NCBI GenBank assembly: GCA_963795825.1
Contig: CAWCIW010000002.1
Location: 186,001 to 250,000, forward strand
Reading direction: 5' to 3'
Length of the DNA stretch: 64,000 nucleotides
From: BOG-908 sp963795825
Lineage (GTDB): Bacteria; Pseudomonadota; Alphaproteobacteria; Acetobacterales; Acetobacteraceae
Shown here in pieces: positions 36,130 to 44,721 of this stretch (position 1 is its first letter; each line of letters opens with the position of its first letter). The notes under the pieces are model-generated. The model was given only the letters and a program-made list of their open reading frames with translations, searched no databases and was not told where the DNA came from. The translations under genes and the position numbers were made by a program.

Positions 36130-36969
36130 GTGGCGGATATCAAGGCCTGGAAGCATGCGGAGTCGCTGGCGGTGGCGCCACCCGCGCCGGCGGCGACACG
36201 CTGGCCGAACAGCAGGGTCGCCGCGGTCGAGGCGCTCTGGGGCGCGGGCTATGCCGGGCCTGGTGGCGAGCCGGAAATGCTGCGCCTGGTTAAGCCGCTG
36301 GCGCTGTCCTCCAGCGTGACGGTGCTGCTGCTGGGCGGCGGCTTCGGCGGGCCGGCACAGACCATTTCCTCCCATTTCGGCGCCTGGGTCAGCAGCTTCG
36401 AGGCGGACCAGGAGCAGCGCGCGATCGCCATTTCGCGTTGCGCGCCGCCGGACCAGGGCCAGCCGCGCGTCTCTGTCGGCACGTGGGACCGCGCGGCGCC
36501 GGCCTTCCGGCCCCGCTGCGCCAATCATGCGTTCCTGATCGAGGCGCTGCGCGGCGCCGGCGCAGTTCCGGTGCTTGAAAGCCTGGCGACCGCGCTCTCG
36601 GCGAACAGCCAGATCGTGCTGACCGAACTGGTGGCCGATACCCCGCCGAGCGAGAACGACCGGGAGTTCGCCGCCTGGTGCCGGCTTGATAACCGGTTGC
36701 CGCGCCTGCCAAAGGCCGCCGAGGTGTCGGACGCATTCGAGAATCTGGGCTATGAGGTCCGGGTGGCCGAGGATATGAGCGACCGGCACATCACCCAGAC
36801 ATTGTCCGGCTGGCGCGAGGCGGTGCGCGCGATGGCGGCCGGCCCCCGCCCGGCGGCGCATACGGCGGCCGCTTTCGTGACCGAGGCCGAGCTGTGGCTG
36901 CTGCGAATCCGGCTGATGCGCCGGCTCGGCGTGCGGCTCATGCGGTGGCACGCGATCCGCTCGGCTTGA
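36130..36969 (+). CDS. SAM-dependent methyltransferase-like protein
   Basis: 279 aa from a GTG at 36130 (GGTGGA 9 nt upstream); an ATG at 36106 is an alternative. TVLLLGGGFGGPAQTISSHFGAWVSSFEAD looks like a class I methyltransferase motif I-II region, and later IVLTELVADTPPSENDREFAAWCRLDNRLPRLPKAAEVSDAFENLGYEVRVAEDMSDRHITQTLSGWREA matches the post-motif region of C20/ubiE-like enzymes. Substrate unknown. It is co-directional with rpmJ. Confidence 0.7.
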   Translation: MADIKAWKHAESLAVAPPAPAATRWPNSRVAAVEALWGAGYAGPGGEPEMLRLVKPLALSSSVTVLLLGGGFGGPAQTISSHFGAWVSSFEADQEQRAIAISRCAPPDQGQPRVSVGTWDRAAPAFRPRCANHAFLIEALRGAGAVPVLESLATALSANSQIVLTELVADTPPSENDREFAAWCRLDNRLPRLPKAAEVSDAFENLGYEVRVAEDMSDRHITQTLSGWREAVRAMAAGPRPAAHTAAAFVTEAELWLLRIRLMRRLGVRLMRWHAIRSA

Positions 36970-37054
36970 CATAGGCGGGCCGGAGCGGCTATCCGCGCCC
37001 CTCCCGATCGGCCAGCCCGATCTGCGTCCGCCGCTTCCAAACCAAGGTCGTGTC

Positions 37055-37180
37055 ATGAAGATCCGCAACAGCCTCCGCGCTGCAAAAACCCGCGACAAGA
37101 ACTGCCGCGTCGTGCGCCGGCGTGGGCGGGTTTACGTGATCAACAAGAAGAACCCTCGGATGAAGGCGCGTCAGGGGTAG
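37055..37180 (+). CDS. rpmJ: 50S ribosomal protein L36
   Basis: 41 aa, easily missed because of its size. It begins MKIRNSLRAAKTRDKNCRVV, then RRRGRVYVINKKNPRMKARQG. This is the alphaproteobacterial L36 form that keeps only one of the four zinc-ligating Cys residues of the canonical protein (a C-minus type). AAGG lies 8 nt before the ATG. A strong double hairpin follows the stop by 12 nt. Confidence 0.93.
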   Translation: MKIRNSLRAAKTRDKNCRVVRRRGRVYVINKKNPRMKARQG

Positions 37181-37191
37181 GCTGGGCAAGG

Positions 37192-37223
37192 CCAGGGGCT
37201 CTGCCCCTGGACCCCGTTGGGGT
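37192..37223 (+). terminator. Double hairpin after rpmJ
   Basis: CCAGGGGC / GCCCCTGG with a 3-nt loop (37192-37210) is followed directly by ACCCC / GGGGT with loop GTT (37211-37223). There is no T-run. Hairpins of this sequence type are a common intergenic motif in alphaproteobacteria. It probably protects the rpmJ 3' end or terminates transcription. Confidence 0.55.
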
Positions 37224-37297
37224 CGGAAACCCCAAACCCCCTAAAGTTTACGCGGGTTTTGCTTGTTTTGTTGCGGGCTTGGGCCAAATCTCGCTGC

Positions 37298-38725
37298 ATG
37301 ATCGCGCAGACAACCGCCAAGCCTGACATCCTTGCCCGCCGCGACGAGATCGTGGCAGCGCTTCATGCGCTCCTGCCGGGTGACGGCGTTATCGCCGAGC
37401 CTCGCCGTCTAAAGCCCTACGAGACGGACGGCCTCTCCGCCTACCGCCAGCCGCCTCTGGCCGTGGTCCTGCCGGAGACGACCGAGCAGGTGGCCGCCAT
37501 TCTCCGCTACTGCCATTCCATCGGGCTGCGGGTAATCCCGCGCGGCGCCGGCACGTCGCTGGCCGGCGGCGCGCTGCCGCTGGAAGATGCGGTGGTGATC
37601 GGCATGATGCGGATGAACGCCATACTCGATATCGACTACGCGGATCGCTGCGCCACCGTGCAGGCCGGCGTCACCAACCTGGCGATCACCGGCGCGGTCT
37701 CCGCCGAGGGCTTCTTCTACGCGCCGGACCCCTCCAGCCAGCTCGCCTGCATGATCGGCGGCAATGTGGGGATGAATTCCGGCGGCGCGCACTGCCTGAA
37801 ATACGGCGTGACCGCCAACAACCTGCTCGGCCTGCGCATCGTGACCATCGACGGCGAAATCATCGACATCGGCGGCGCCCATCTGGATGCGGCGGGCTAT
37901 GACTGGCTCGGCCTGCTCACCGGCAGCGAGGGCATGCTGGCGATGGTGACCGAGGTGACGGTGCGCATCCTGCGGGCGCCGGAAGGGGCCCGCGCCATGC
38001 TCGTGGGCTATGGCAGCAACGAGGTGGCCGGCGCCTGCGTGGACGCGATCATCGGCGCCGGCATCATCCCGGTGGCGCTCGAATTCATGGACAAGCCGGC
38101 GATCCACGCCTGCGAGGCGTTCGCCCATGCCGGCTACCCGATGGATGCCGAGGCGCTGCTGATCATCGAGGTGGAGGGCAGCGTCGCCGAGCAGGACGCG
38201 TTGCTGGCGCGCATCGGCGACATCTGCCGCGAGTTTGCGCCCGTCAGCCTGCGCATCTCGCAATCCGATGCGGAGAGTGCCGCGATCTGGAAGGGCCGCA
38301 AGGGAGCGTTCGGCGCGGTGGGCCGCATCAGCCCGGATTATCTCTGCATGGACGGAACGATCCCGACGAGCCGCTTGCCGGAAACATTGCGCCGTATCGG
38401 CGAGATGACGGAGGCCGCGCGCCTGAAGGTTTGCAACATATTCCACGCCGGCGACGGCAATCTGCACCCGCTGATAATGTTCGACGCCAACGATCCCGAC
38501 AGTTTCCACCGTGCCGAAGTGCTTGGCGCGGACATACTGAAACTATGCGTGGAGGTGGGCGGCTGCCTGACCGGCGAGCATGGCGTGGGCGTGGAAAAGC
38601 GCGACCTGATGTCCGTGCAATTCACTGCAGCCGAGCTCGACCAGCAACGCAAGCTGAAGAGCGCGTTCGATCCCGGATGGCTTCTAAACCCGTCAAAGGT
38701 GTTCCCACTCCTGGCGGACGCCTAG
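37298..38725 (+). CDS. glcD: Glycolate oxidase FAD subunit
   Basis: 475 aa. The FAD_binding_4 domain shows VIPRGAGTSLAGGALPLEDAVVIGMMRMNAIL and GGNVGMNSGGAHCLKYGVTANN. The C-terminal FAD-oxidase domain contains FHAGDGNLHPLIMFD and ends GCLTGEHGVGVEKRDLM. With GlcE and GlcF it oxidises glycolate to glyoxylate and passes electrons to the respiratory chain. The start at 37298 follows the rpmJ terminator region. Confidence 0.94.
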   Translation: MIAQTTAKPDILARRDEIVAALHALLPGDGVIAEPRRLKPYETDGLSAYRQPPLAVVLPETTEQVAAILRYCHSIGLRVIPRGAGTSLAGGALPLEDAVVIGMMRMNAILDIDYADRCATVQAGVTNLAITGAVSAEGFFYAPDPSSQLACMIGGNVGMNSGGAHCLKYGVTANNLLGLRIVTIDGEIIDIGGAHLDAAGYDWLGLLTGSEGMLAMVTEVTVRILRAPEGARAMLVGYGSNEVAGACVDAIIGAGIIPVALEFMDKPAIHACEAFAHAGYPMDAEALLIIEVEGSVAEQDALLARIGDICREFAPVSLRISQSDAESAAIWKGRKGAFGAVGRISPDYLCMDGTIPTSRLPETLRRIGEMTEAARLKVCNIFHAGDGNLHPLIMFDANDPDSFHRAEVLGADILKLCVEVGGCLTGEHGVGVEKRDLMSVQFTAAELDQQRKLKSAFDPGWLLNPSKVFPLLADA

Positions 38726-38785
38726 GATTGCAAGCAGCCTTGGTTGCCAAAGCGGCTTTTGTAGAACCTGCGCGGAAGCCGATGC

Positions 38786-38841
38786 GACCGGGACGCAAAA
38801 GTTTTTTGGTTCTTTTTTTCAAAAAAGAACTGCTTTCTTCC
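38786..38841. repeat. Palindromic element copy 17 (single arm, abuts glcE start)
   Basis: GACGCAAAAGTTTTTTGG, stem GTTCTTTTTTT / AAAAAAGAAC, then TGCTTTCTTCC directly before the ATG at 38843. The arm occupies the place where the glcE ribosome binding site should be, and no purine-rich site remains in front of the start. Confidence 0.85.
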
Positions 38842-38842
38842 T

Positions 38843-40033
38843 ATGCTTGAACCTGCCAACGAAGCCGAACTCTGCGAGCAAGTAGCCGAAGCTCACGCCA
38901 TCAACGAGCCGCTCTGCGTGCAGGGCGCCGGCACGAAACTGGGCATGCTACGCCCCGTGCAAGCCGCAAGAAGCCTGAGCACGCGCTGCCTGACCGGCAC
39001 CACGCTATATGCGCCAAAGGAGCTGGTGTTCTCCGCCCGCAGCGGCACCAAGCTAGCCGACGTGCAGACGATGCTCGCCGAACATGGGCAGCATCTGATC
39101 GCCGAGCCACCGGATTACGCGCGGCTGCTTGGCACGGCGTCGGGCGCGCAGACGTTGGGCGGCGTCACGGCGACCAATCTGTCAGGGCCGCGGCGTGTCG
39201 CTTGGGGGGCGATGCGCGACCACGTTCTCGGCATGCGGGCGGTGGACGGGACCGGTGCATTGCGGCGGGCAGGCGGGCGCGTGCTGAAGAACGTGACGGG
39301 GTTGGATATCTGCAAGCTGCTGACGGGAAGCCATGGCACGCTGGGCGTGATGACGGAGATTACGCTGAAGGTGTTACCGGCGCCTGAATCGAGCGGAACG
39401 CTGGTGTTTTCCGGGTTGGATGCGGTGCGCGGCGTGGCGGCTCTGTCGGCGGCGCTGGGCAGCCCGTATGGCGTGTCCGGTGCGGCGTATCTGCCGGAGG
39501 AGGCCGCCGCGCGGCTGGGTCTGCCGGGCGCCGTGGCGCTGGTGCGCATCGAGGAGTTCCGGGCGAGCGTGGCCTATCGGCTCGGGCGGCTGCAAGGCGA
39601 GATGGCGGCGTTTGGTGCCGCCGACTTGCTGGACGAGGCGGCTAGCCTGGCCGCATGGGCGGCGATACGCGATGCTACCGTGCTGCCGGCTGAGCATACG
39701 GACGCCATCTGGCGGGTATCTGTCCGGCCCTCCGCGGGGCCTGGCGTGCTGGCAGCGGCTAATGCGGCTGGCGTGCGCGGGTATCTCGATTGGGGCGGCG
39801 GGTTGCTGATGCTCGCAGGGCCGGCCAGCGAGGCGGCGCATCTTGCGATCGCGGGCGCGGCGGCGGCCGGTGGTGGGGTGTGGACATTGATGCGCGCGCC
39901 TGAGCCGTTGCGTGCGGCGGTGGACGTGGTGCCGCGCGAGGCGGCGCCGTTGCGTGCAATTGCGCGCCGGGTGAAGGAGGTGATGGATCCGCGCGGCATC
40001 CTGAACCCCGGGCGCCTTGCGGCAGGTATGTAG
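38843..40033 (+). CDS. glcE: Glycolate oxidase subunit GlcE
   Basis: 396 aa. A second, shorter FAD_binding_4 protein: CVQGAGTKLGMLRP, FSARSGTKLADVQTMLAEHGQHLIAEPPDYARLLG, TLGGVTATNLSGPRRVAWGAMRDHVLGMRAV and LKNVTGLDICKLLTGSHGTLGVMTEITLKVLP. It forms the GlcDEF complex with its neighbours. The start codon directly touches element copy 17. Confidence 0.93.
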   Translation: MLEPANEAELCEQVAEAHAINEPLCVQGAGTKLGMLRPVQAARSLSTRCLTGTTLYAPKELVFSARSGTKLADVQTMLAEHGQHLIAEPPDYARLLGTASGAQTLGGVTATNLSGPRRVAWGAMRDHVLGMRAVDGTGALRRAGGRVLKNVTGLDICKLLTGSHGTLGVMTEITLKVLPAPESSGTLVFSGLDAVRGVAALSAALGSPYGVSGAAYLPEEAAARLGLPGAVALVRIEEFRASVAYRLGRLQGEMAAFGAADLLDEAASLAAWAAIRDATVLPAEHTDAIWRVSVRPSAGPGVLAAANAAGVRGYLDWGGGLLMLAGPASEAAHLAIAGAAAAGGGVWTLMRAPEPLRAAVDVVPREAAPLRAIARRVKEVMDPRGILNPGRLAAGM

Positions 40034-40039
40034 GGAAAT

Positions 40040-41360
40040 ATGCAAACCAATTTCACCGAGCTGCAGCTTGCCGATCCGGATACCGCGAGCAGCAACCAGA
40101 TTTTGCGCACCTGCGTGCATTGCGGAATGTGCACGGCCACATGCCCGACTTTCCTGCTGCAGGGCGACGAACTGGATTCGCCGCGCGGCCGCATTTACCT
40201 GATGAAAAACATGCTGGAAGGCGGTCAGCCGGCGACGGAGGAGGTGGTGCGCCACGTCGACCGTTGCCTGTCCTGTCTTGCCTGCATGACGACGTGCCCG
40301 TCCGGTGTGAACTACATGCACCTGGTGGATCACGCGCGGCGGTATATCGAGGACACCTACGAGCGTCCGCCGGCAGACCGCGCGCTACGCTGGGTGTTGG
40401 CAAAGGTGCTTCCCGATACCGGGCTGTTTCGCCTTTCCATGGTAGCGGCCCGGCTGGCGCGGCCGCTGGCGGGATTGGTGCCCGGCACATCGCAGGTGTC
40501 GCAACGGCTGCGCGCGATGCTGCGCCTGGCGCCGGCGCGCCTGCCGGCCTCCGGCAAGATGCAGCGCCCGCAGGTGCATCGCGCGCAGGGTGAACGTCGT
40601 GCGCGCGTGGCGTTGCTGACCGGCTGCGCGCAGAAAACCCTGGCGCCCAGCATCAACGAAGCAACGATACGCTTGCTCACGCGCATGGGCGCCGATGTGG
40701 TGATCGCCCCGGAAGTCGGCTGCTGCGGCGCGCTCACGCATCATCTTGGCCGGCATGACGACGCGATGGCGGCGGCGCGCGCGGCGATCGAGGGGTGGTC
40801 GGTAGAAATTGAGACCGGCGGGCTGGACGCGATCGTCGTCAATACCTCCGGCTGCGGCACGACGGTGAAGGATTACGGCTTCATGTTCCGCAACGAGCCG
40901 GAACCGTGGCGCAGCCGTGCGGCCGAAGTATCGTTGCGCACCAAGGATATCAGCGAAATCCTCTCCGAGTTCGGCTACGCGCCGACGCGCGCGGCGTCCG
41001 GTTTGCGCGTGGCGTATCACAGCGCATGTAGTCTGCAGCATGGGCAGAGGTGTGATAGACGCGCCGAAGGTGCTGCTGCGCCGCGCGGGTTTCAAAGTGG
41101 TGGAGCCGGCCGAGCCGCATATCTGCTGCGGTTCGGCCGGCACCTACAACATCATGCAGCCGGAAATTGCCGGCCGTCTGCGCGCGCGCAAGCTGGCCAA
41201 TATCGCGCGCACGAAACCGGATCTGGTGGCGGCGGGGAATATCGGTTGCATCACGCAATTGCAGGGCGGCGCGGCACCGCTGGTGCATACCGTGGAGTTG
41301 CTGGACTGGATGGCGGGCGGACCGAAGCCGGCGGCTTTGGACCAGCTGGCCGCCGCATGA
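40040..41360 (+). CDS. glcF: Glycolate oxidase iron-sulfur subunit (frameshifted near 41051)
   Basis: About 439 aa when repaired. Two ferredoxin motifs, CVHCGMCTATCP and CLSCLACMTTCP, lie in the first 90 residues. The CCG domains that bind a further cluster are seen in VGCCGALTHHLG, HSACSLQHGQR and PHICCGSAGTYNIM. One extra T (CAGAGGTGTG, 41051) interrupts the frame after LQHGQR. It is the electron-transfer subunit of glycolate oxidase. The stop overlaps the next ATG (ATGA). Confidence 0.9.
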
Positions 41361-41893
41361 GGCGCCAGGCTGTTCTGGCCGGCGCGCTGCTGCTGGCCGC
41401 CGCCGCTCCGTCGCCGGATCGTGCGGCGCCCTTGCTGGACGCGCTGGCCCATGCGCCGAGCGAGCAGCAGGCGGAGATGCTGGAGCAGCAGATCGGTGCG
41501 ACCTGGCGCGCGGCTGTTTCGCCCGCGGTGCAGTTGCTAGCCGACCGGGCGATGCAGTCGCTGGGCCAGCAGGATCCCCGCACGGCGATAGGCGATCTGG
41601 ATGCGGCCCTCGACCTGCAGCCGGACTCTGCGTTGCTGTGGCGCCTGCATGCCGAAGCGCGCTTTGCAAATGGGGACAGCAGGGGCGCGTATGCCGATCT
41701 GGCGCAGGCGCTTTCGCGCGAGCCGCGGTGTTTTCCGGCCTTGGCGGATCTGTCGCGCATGGCGGAGTCGAAGAATGACGGGAAGCGTGCGTTGCAGGCC
41801 TGGCAACGGTATTTGCAGATTGATCCGCATGCGCCGAGAGGCGAGGCACGGTTGCAGATATTGCAACGCAAGGTCTCCGGAGACGCGCTTTGA
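41357..41893 (+). CDS. Exported tetratricopeptide-repeat protein
   Basis: 178 aa. A signal peptide (MRRQAVLAGALLLAAAAP) and at least two TPR units are visible (AMQSLGQQDPRTAIGDLDAALDLQPDSALLWRLHAEARF and ANGDSRGAYADLAQALSREPRCFPALADLSRM). It is translationally coupled to glcF. A role as periplasmic scaffold is an inference from fold only. Confidence 0.8.
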   Translation: MRRQAVLAGALLLAAAAPSPDRAAPLLDALAHAPSEQQAEMLEQQIGATWRAAVSPAVQLLADRAMQSLGQQDPRTAIGDLDAALDLQPDSALLWRLHAEARFANGDSRGAYADLAQALSREPRCFPALADLSRMAESKNDGKRALQAWQRYLQIDPHAPRGEARLQILQRKVSGDAL

Positions 41894-41911
41894 TACCAAT
41901 CTGTCTGGGAG

Positions 41912-42092
41912 GAAGGAAAAAAGGCCTTCTTTTTCGAGAAAAAGAAGCAAAAAGTCTTTTGCTGTGACGCCTGCACGGAGATTTGGGTATTCCTGCAACC
42001 GCATTGGCTTGCAATACGAGCGTAAGCTTTGATGCAGGCGTCGGACCAAAAGCTTTTTGGTCCTTTTTCTCGAGAAAGGACTACTTTTCTGC
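41912..42092. repeat. Palindromic element copy 18 (full, core type A)
   Basis: Left stem CTTCTTTTTC / GAAAAAGAAG; right stem GTCCTTTTTCTC / GAGAAAGGAC. The two stems are of different type. Inner repeat GTGACGCCTGCAC against GATGCAGGCGTCGGAC. Between convergent ends. Confidence 0.9.
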
Positions 42093-42095
42093 CTT

Positions 42096-42767
42096 CTACT
42101 TCTTACCAGCAACCTCGATCCCGAAATCCGCCCGATCCGGCGGCCCAAGCGCGATATCGATCGTCCCTTTCGCCACCGCCCTGATCCGGTCGGAGAGCAA
42201 TCCGCCCTGTATCATCACCGCGCGCACGGCGAGCGCGCGGTCCAGGGACAGGCGTCGCGCGGCGGAGGGATCGTCCGCGGTGCCGGGCGCCCAGGCGGTG
42301 ATGTCCACAACTGCGGTGGAACTTGCCAGTGCCTGCTGGGTGATCTTCTGCACGGCTGCCAGGGTGGTTGGGTTCAGGTCCGATACGCCGGGGCCGAAGG
42401 TGATACGCGCGCCGCCCGGTATCTGCAATGCGATGCCGGCTGCTTTTGCGCTGACAGGCACCGGCGGCGGCGGCGGCGGCGCGTGTGCCGGCATTGTGAA
42501 AGGTGGCGGCAGGATCACGGGATTTGCTGGCGGGGCAGATGGCATACGCGGCGCCGTCAGGCGCGCGGCGGCTGGTTTGGCGGGGTGCGCTGTGGGATGT
42601 TTTCGTGTTTTCGCGGCTGCTGCAGCGGGCGGCGCGGGCGTGTTTGCCGGTTTTGCGGAGGGCGCTAACTGGTCCAGGGCTTTATCATCCGTGCTGACTT
42701 GGGCGAGCGCGGCGGGCATGGTCAAAAGCAGCAGGATCGCGGCCCGTTTTGCGCAGATCGAGAACAT
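42096..42767 (-). CDS. OmpA-like periplasmic protein
   Basis: 223 aa from 42767, where a signal peptide reads MFSICAKRAAILLLLTMPAALA. A Pro/Ala-rich linker follows (about residues 30-115). The C-terminal 110 residues resemble the OmpA/MotB peptidoglycan-binding fold: ARITFGPGVSDLNPTTLAAVQKITQQALASSTAVVDITAWAP, then ARRLSLDRALAVRAVMIQGGLLSDRIRAVAKG. The frame is open to 42926, with other ATGs at 42863 and 42803, so the start is uncertain. Confidence 0.7.
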   Translation of the reverse strand: MFSICAKRAAILLLLTMPAALAQVSTDDKALDQLAPSAKPANTPAPPAAAAAKTRKHPTAHPAKPAAARLTAPRMPSAPPANPVILPPPFTMPAHAPPPPPPVPVSAKAAGIALQIPGGARITFGPGVSDLNPTTLAAVQKITQQALASSTAVVDITAWAPGTADDPSAARRLSLDRALAVRAVMIQGGLLSDRIRAVAKGTIDIALGPPDRADFGIEVAGKK

Positions 42768-42880
42768 GCCTGTGCGAGGCTGAGGCTGGGGCGATCGCCG
42801 CATCGCGAAGGTGACGATGCTGGCGACCGCATCGCGCAAAGGCGGGCGGCTTGCTTTGCTCATACCGCCCGTATACCGCC

Positions 42881-43732
42881 CTAGCTTCCGGCGGGGAAGT
42901 CTGCACCGAGGCTGGCGCTTTCCCATTTGTCTATCTCAGCGCCCATTGCCGCCAGTTTGCCGCGCACGATATCCACCGCCATCTTGCCGAGCAGCAGATG
43001 CAGCGGCGGCTCCGGGCTTTCACCGCCGCCACAATCGCGTGTGCCGCGCGAACGGGGTCGCCCTGCTGGGTGCCGGAATAGCCGTTTATCTGGCGGCGGC
43101 GCTTGCCGGCGGTTTCGGCATAGGCTTCGATGTCCTGTTTCGGCATGCGCAGCGAGCGGCCGGCCCAGTCGGTGCGGAACGGCCCAGGCTCCACGATGGT
43201 CACGCCAAGGCCGAGCGGGCGTATCTCGTGGGCGAGCGCCTCGGACAGGCCTTCGACAGCGAATTTCGATAGCGTTGTAGTAGCCCACGCCAGGAAAGCC
43301 CACGAGCCCGCCTTGCGACGACAGGTTTACGACGTGTCCGCGGCCGCGTGCGCGCATGCCGGGCAGCACGGCCTTTGTCATGTCGATAAGGCCGAATACG
43401 TTGGCTTCGAACTGTGCGCGTATTTCGTCGTCCTCGCCTTCCTCGATGGCGGCCATGTAGCCGTAGCCGGCATTGTTCACCAGCACGTCGATCGCGCCGA
43501 ACTTCGCCTCGGCCTGTTTCACGGCGTCGGCAATCTGGTCCGGTTTCGTCACGTCGAGCGCGAGGGCCAGCGCGCGTTCGGGAAATTCGGTGGCGAGGTC
43601 GGCTACGCGATCCGCGTCGCGCGCGGTGACGACGGCGCGGCCGCCGCGCTCCAGTATCACGCGGGCGATTTCGCGGCCGAAGCCGGTTGAGCAGCCGGTG
43701 ATGAACCAGACAGCGTTCTTGTCGATTGGCAT
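42881..43732 (-). CDS. Short-chain dehydrogenase (two compensating frameshifts)
   Basis: 283 aa; the ends are in one frame and the middle in another. N-terminal FITGCSTGFGREIARVILERGG, NNAGYG and the catalytic segment GYYNA-SKFAVEGLSEALA are classical SDR. An extra base at about 43272 moves the frame, and loss of one T/A at the 43018-43020 run restores it before SPEPPLHLLLGKMAVDIVRGKLAAM. In between, VTIVEPGPFRTDWAGRS fits. It belongs to the NADP-dependent oxidoreductase group acting on small carbonyls. Confidence 0.83.
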   Translation of the reverse strand: MPIDKNAVWFITGCSTGFGREIARVILERGGRAVVTARDADRVADLATEFPERALALALDVTKPDQIADAVKQAEAKFGAIDVLVNNAGYGYMAAIEEGEDDEIRAQFEANVFGLIDMTKAVLPGMRARGRGHVVNLSSQGGLVGFPGVGYYNAIEIRCRRPVRGARPRDTPARPWRDHRGAWAVPHRLGRPLAAHAETGHRSLCRNRRQAPPPDKRLFRHPAGRPRSRGTRDCGGGESPEPPLHLLLGKMAVDIVRGKLAAMGAEIDKWESASLGADFPAGS

Positions 43733-43754
43733 GAGTTGGTCTCCAGGGAGGCAG

Positions 43755-43882
43755 GCAAGTAAGCAGTTCTTTTTTGAAAAAAAGAACCAAAAAACTTTTG
43801 GTCCCTGTCGGGGAGTGTTGAAACACGCGCCGACAGGGAGCAAAAGCTTTTTGCTTCTTTTTCTCGAAAAAGAAGGCCTTGC
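43755..43882. repeat. Palindromic element copy 19 (full, core type B)
   Basis: Left stem GTTCTTTTTT / AAAAAAAGAAC, right stem CTTCTTTTTCTC / GAAAAAGAAG. The core is CCCTGTCGGGGAGTGTTG, then CGCCGACAGGGAGC. Between genes in the same direction. Confidence 0.9.
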
Positions 43883-44721
43883 TAACTTGCCTTTTTCTTC
43901 GGCGCAGCCTTCGCCTTGGCTTTCGCGGCAGGCTTGCTTTCAGCCTGCCCAAGGCTCTTCTTCAGAGCCGCCATAAGATCTATCACATTACCCCGCTCCG
44001 GCGCCACTTCGGCGGCAGGCTTGAACCCGGAGCCCTTGATCTTCGCGTCGATCACCTCGCGCAAGCGCGCCTCGTAGCGATCCTCCAGATCGGAAGGGGC
44101 GAAGGGTTTCTGCTGGCGCGCGATAAGCTGGGTCGCAAGGCTCACCATGTCCGCATCCGGCTTGTCCTTCGGAACCCTGTCGAACAGGGTTGCCGAATTC
44201 ACGATGTCGCGGTGTTCGTAGAGCGTGTGCACCACCAGCCCGTCCTGCATCGGCATGATGGCCACCGCGCGTTCGCGGCGGGATATCACCACGCGGGAGA
44301 GTGCGACTGTTTTGGCCTGCCGTATCGCGTCGCGCAGAACCACATACACGTCCTGTGCGGAATCGCCGTCCGGCGCCATGTAGTAGCTGGTGTCGAAATA
44401 CACCGGGTCGATGCTGTCGAGGGTCACGAACTTGTCGACGGTCAGCGTGCTGGAGCTCTCGATGCGGGCTTTTTCGAAATCCTCGTCGTCCATAAGCACA
44501 TACTGGTCTTTTTCGAATTCGTAGCCGCGCGCCAGGTTGCGCCGGGAGAGTTCCTCGTCGGTTTGCGCATCGAGCGTGACCATGCGCACGCGGTTGCCGG
44601 TTTTCGGGTTGATGAAATTAAAGTGCAGGTTGGAGGTTTCGCGATGCGCGGTGTGCAGCGCCACCGGGCAGGAAACGAGGGCCAGGCGCAGATGTCCGCG
44701 CCAGATCGGGCGTTCAGCCAT
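43882..44721 (-). CDS. ku: Non-homologous end joining protein Ku
   Basis: 279 aa. WRGHLRLALVSCPVALHTAHRETSNLHFNFINPKTGNRVRM opens the Ku core; GYEFEKDQYVLMDDEDFEKARIESSSTLTVDKFV and PVYFDTSYYMAPDG follow; the tail is Lys/Ala-rich (AKAKAKAAPKKKAS). The homodimer binds DNA ends and recruits LigD. The frame is intact although its partner gene ligD, which overlaps its start by eight bases, carries many lesions. Confidence 0.95.
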   Translation of the reverse strand: MAERPIWRGHLRLALVSCPVALHTAHRETSNLHFNFINPKTGNRVRMVTLDAQTDEELSRRNLARGYEFEKDQYVLMDDEDFEKARIESSSTLTVDKFVTLDSIDPVYFDTSYYMAPDGDSAQDVYVVLRDAIRQAKTVALSRVVISRRERAVAIMPMQDGLVVHTLYEHRDIVNSATLFDRVPKDKPDADMVSLATQLIARQQKPFAPSDLEDRYEARLREVIDAKIKGSGFKPAAEVAPERGNVIDLMAALKKSLGQAESKPAAKAKAKAAPKKKAS

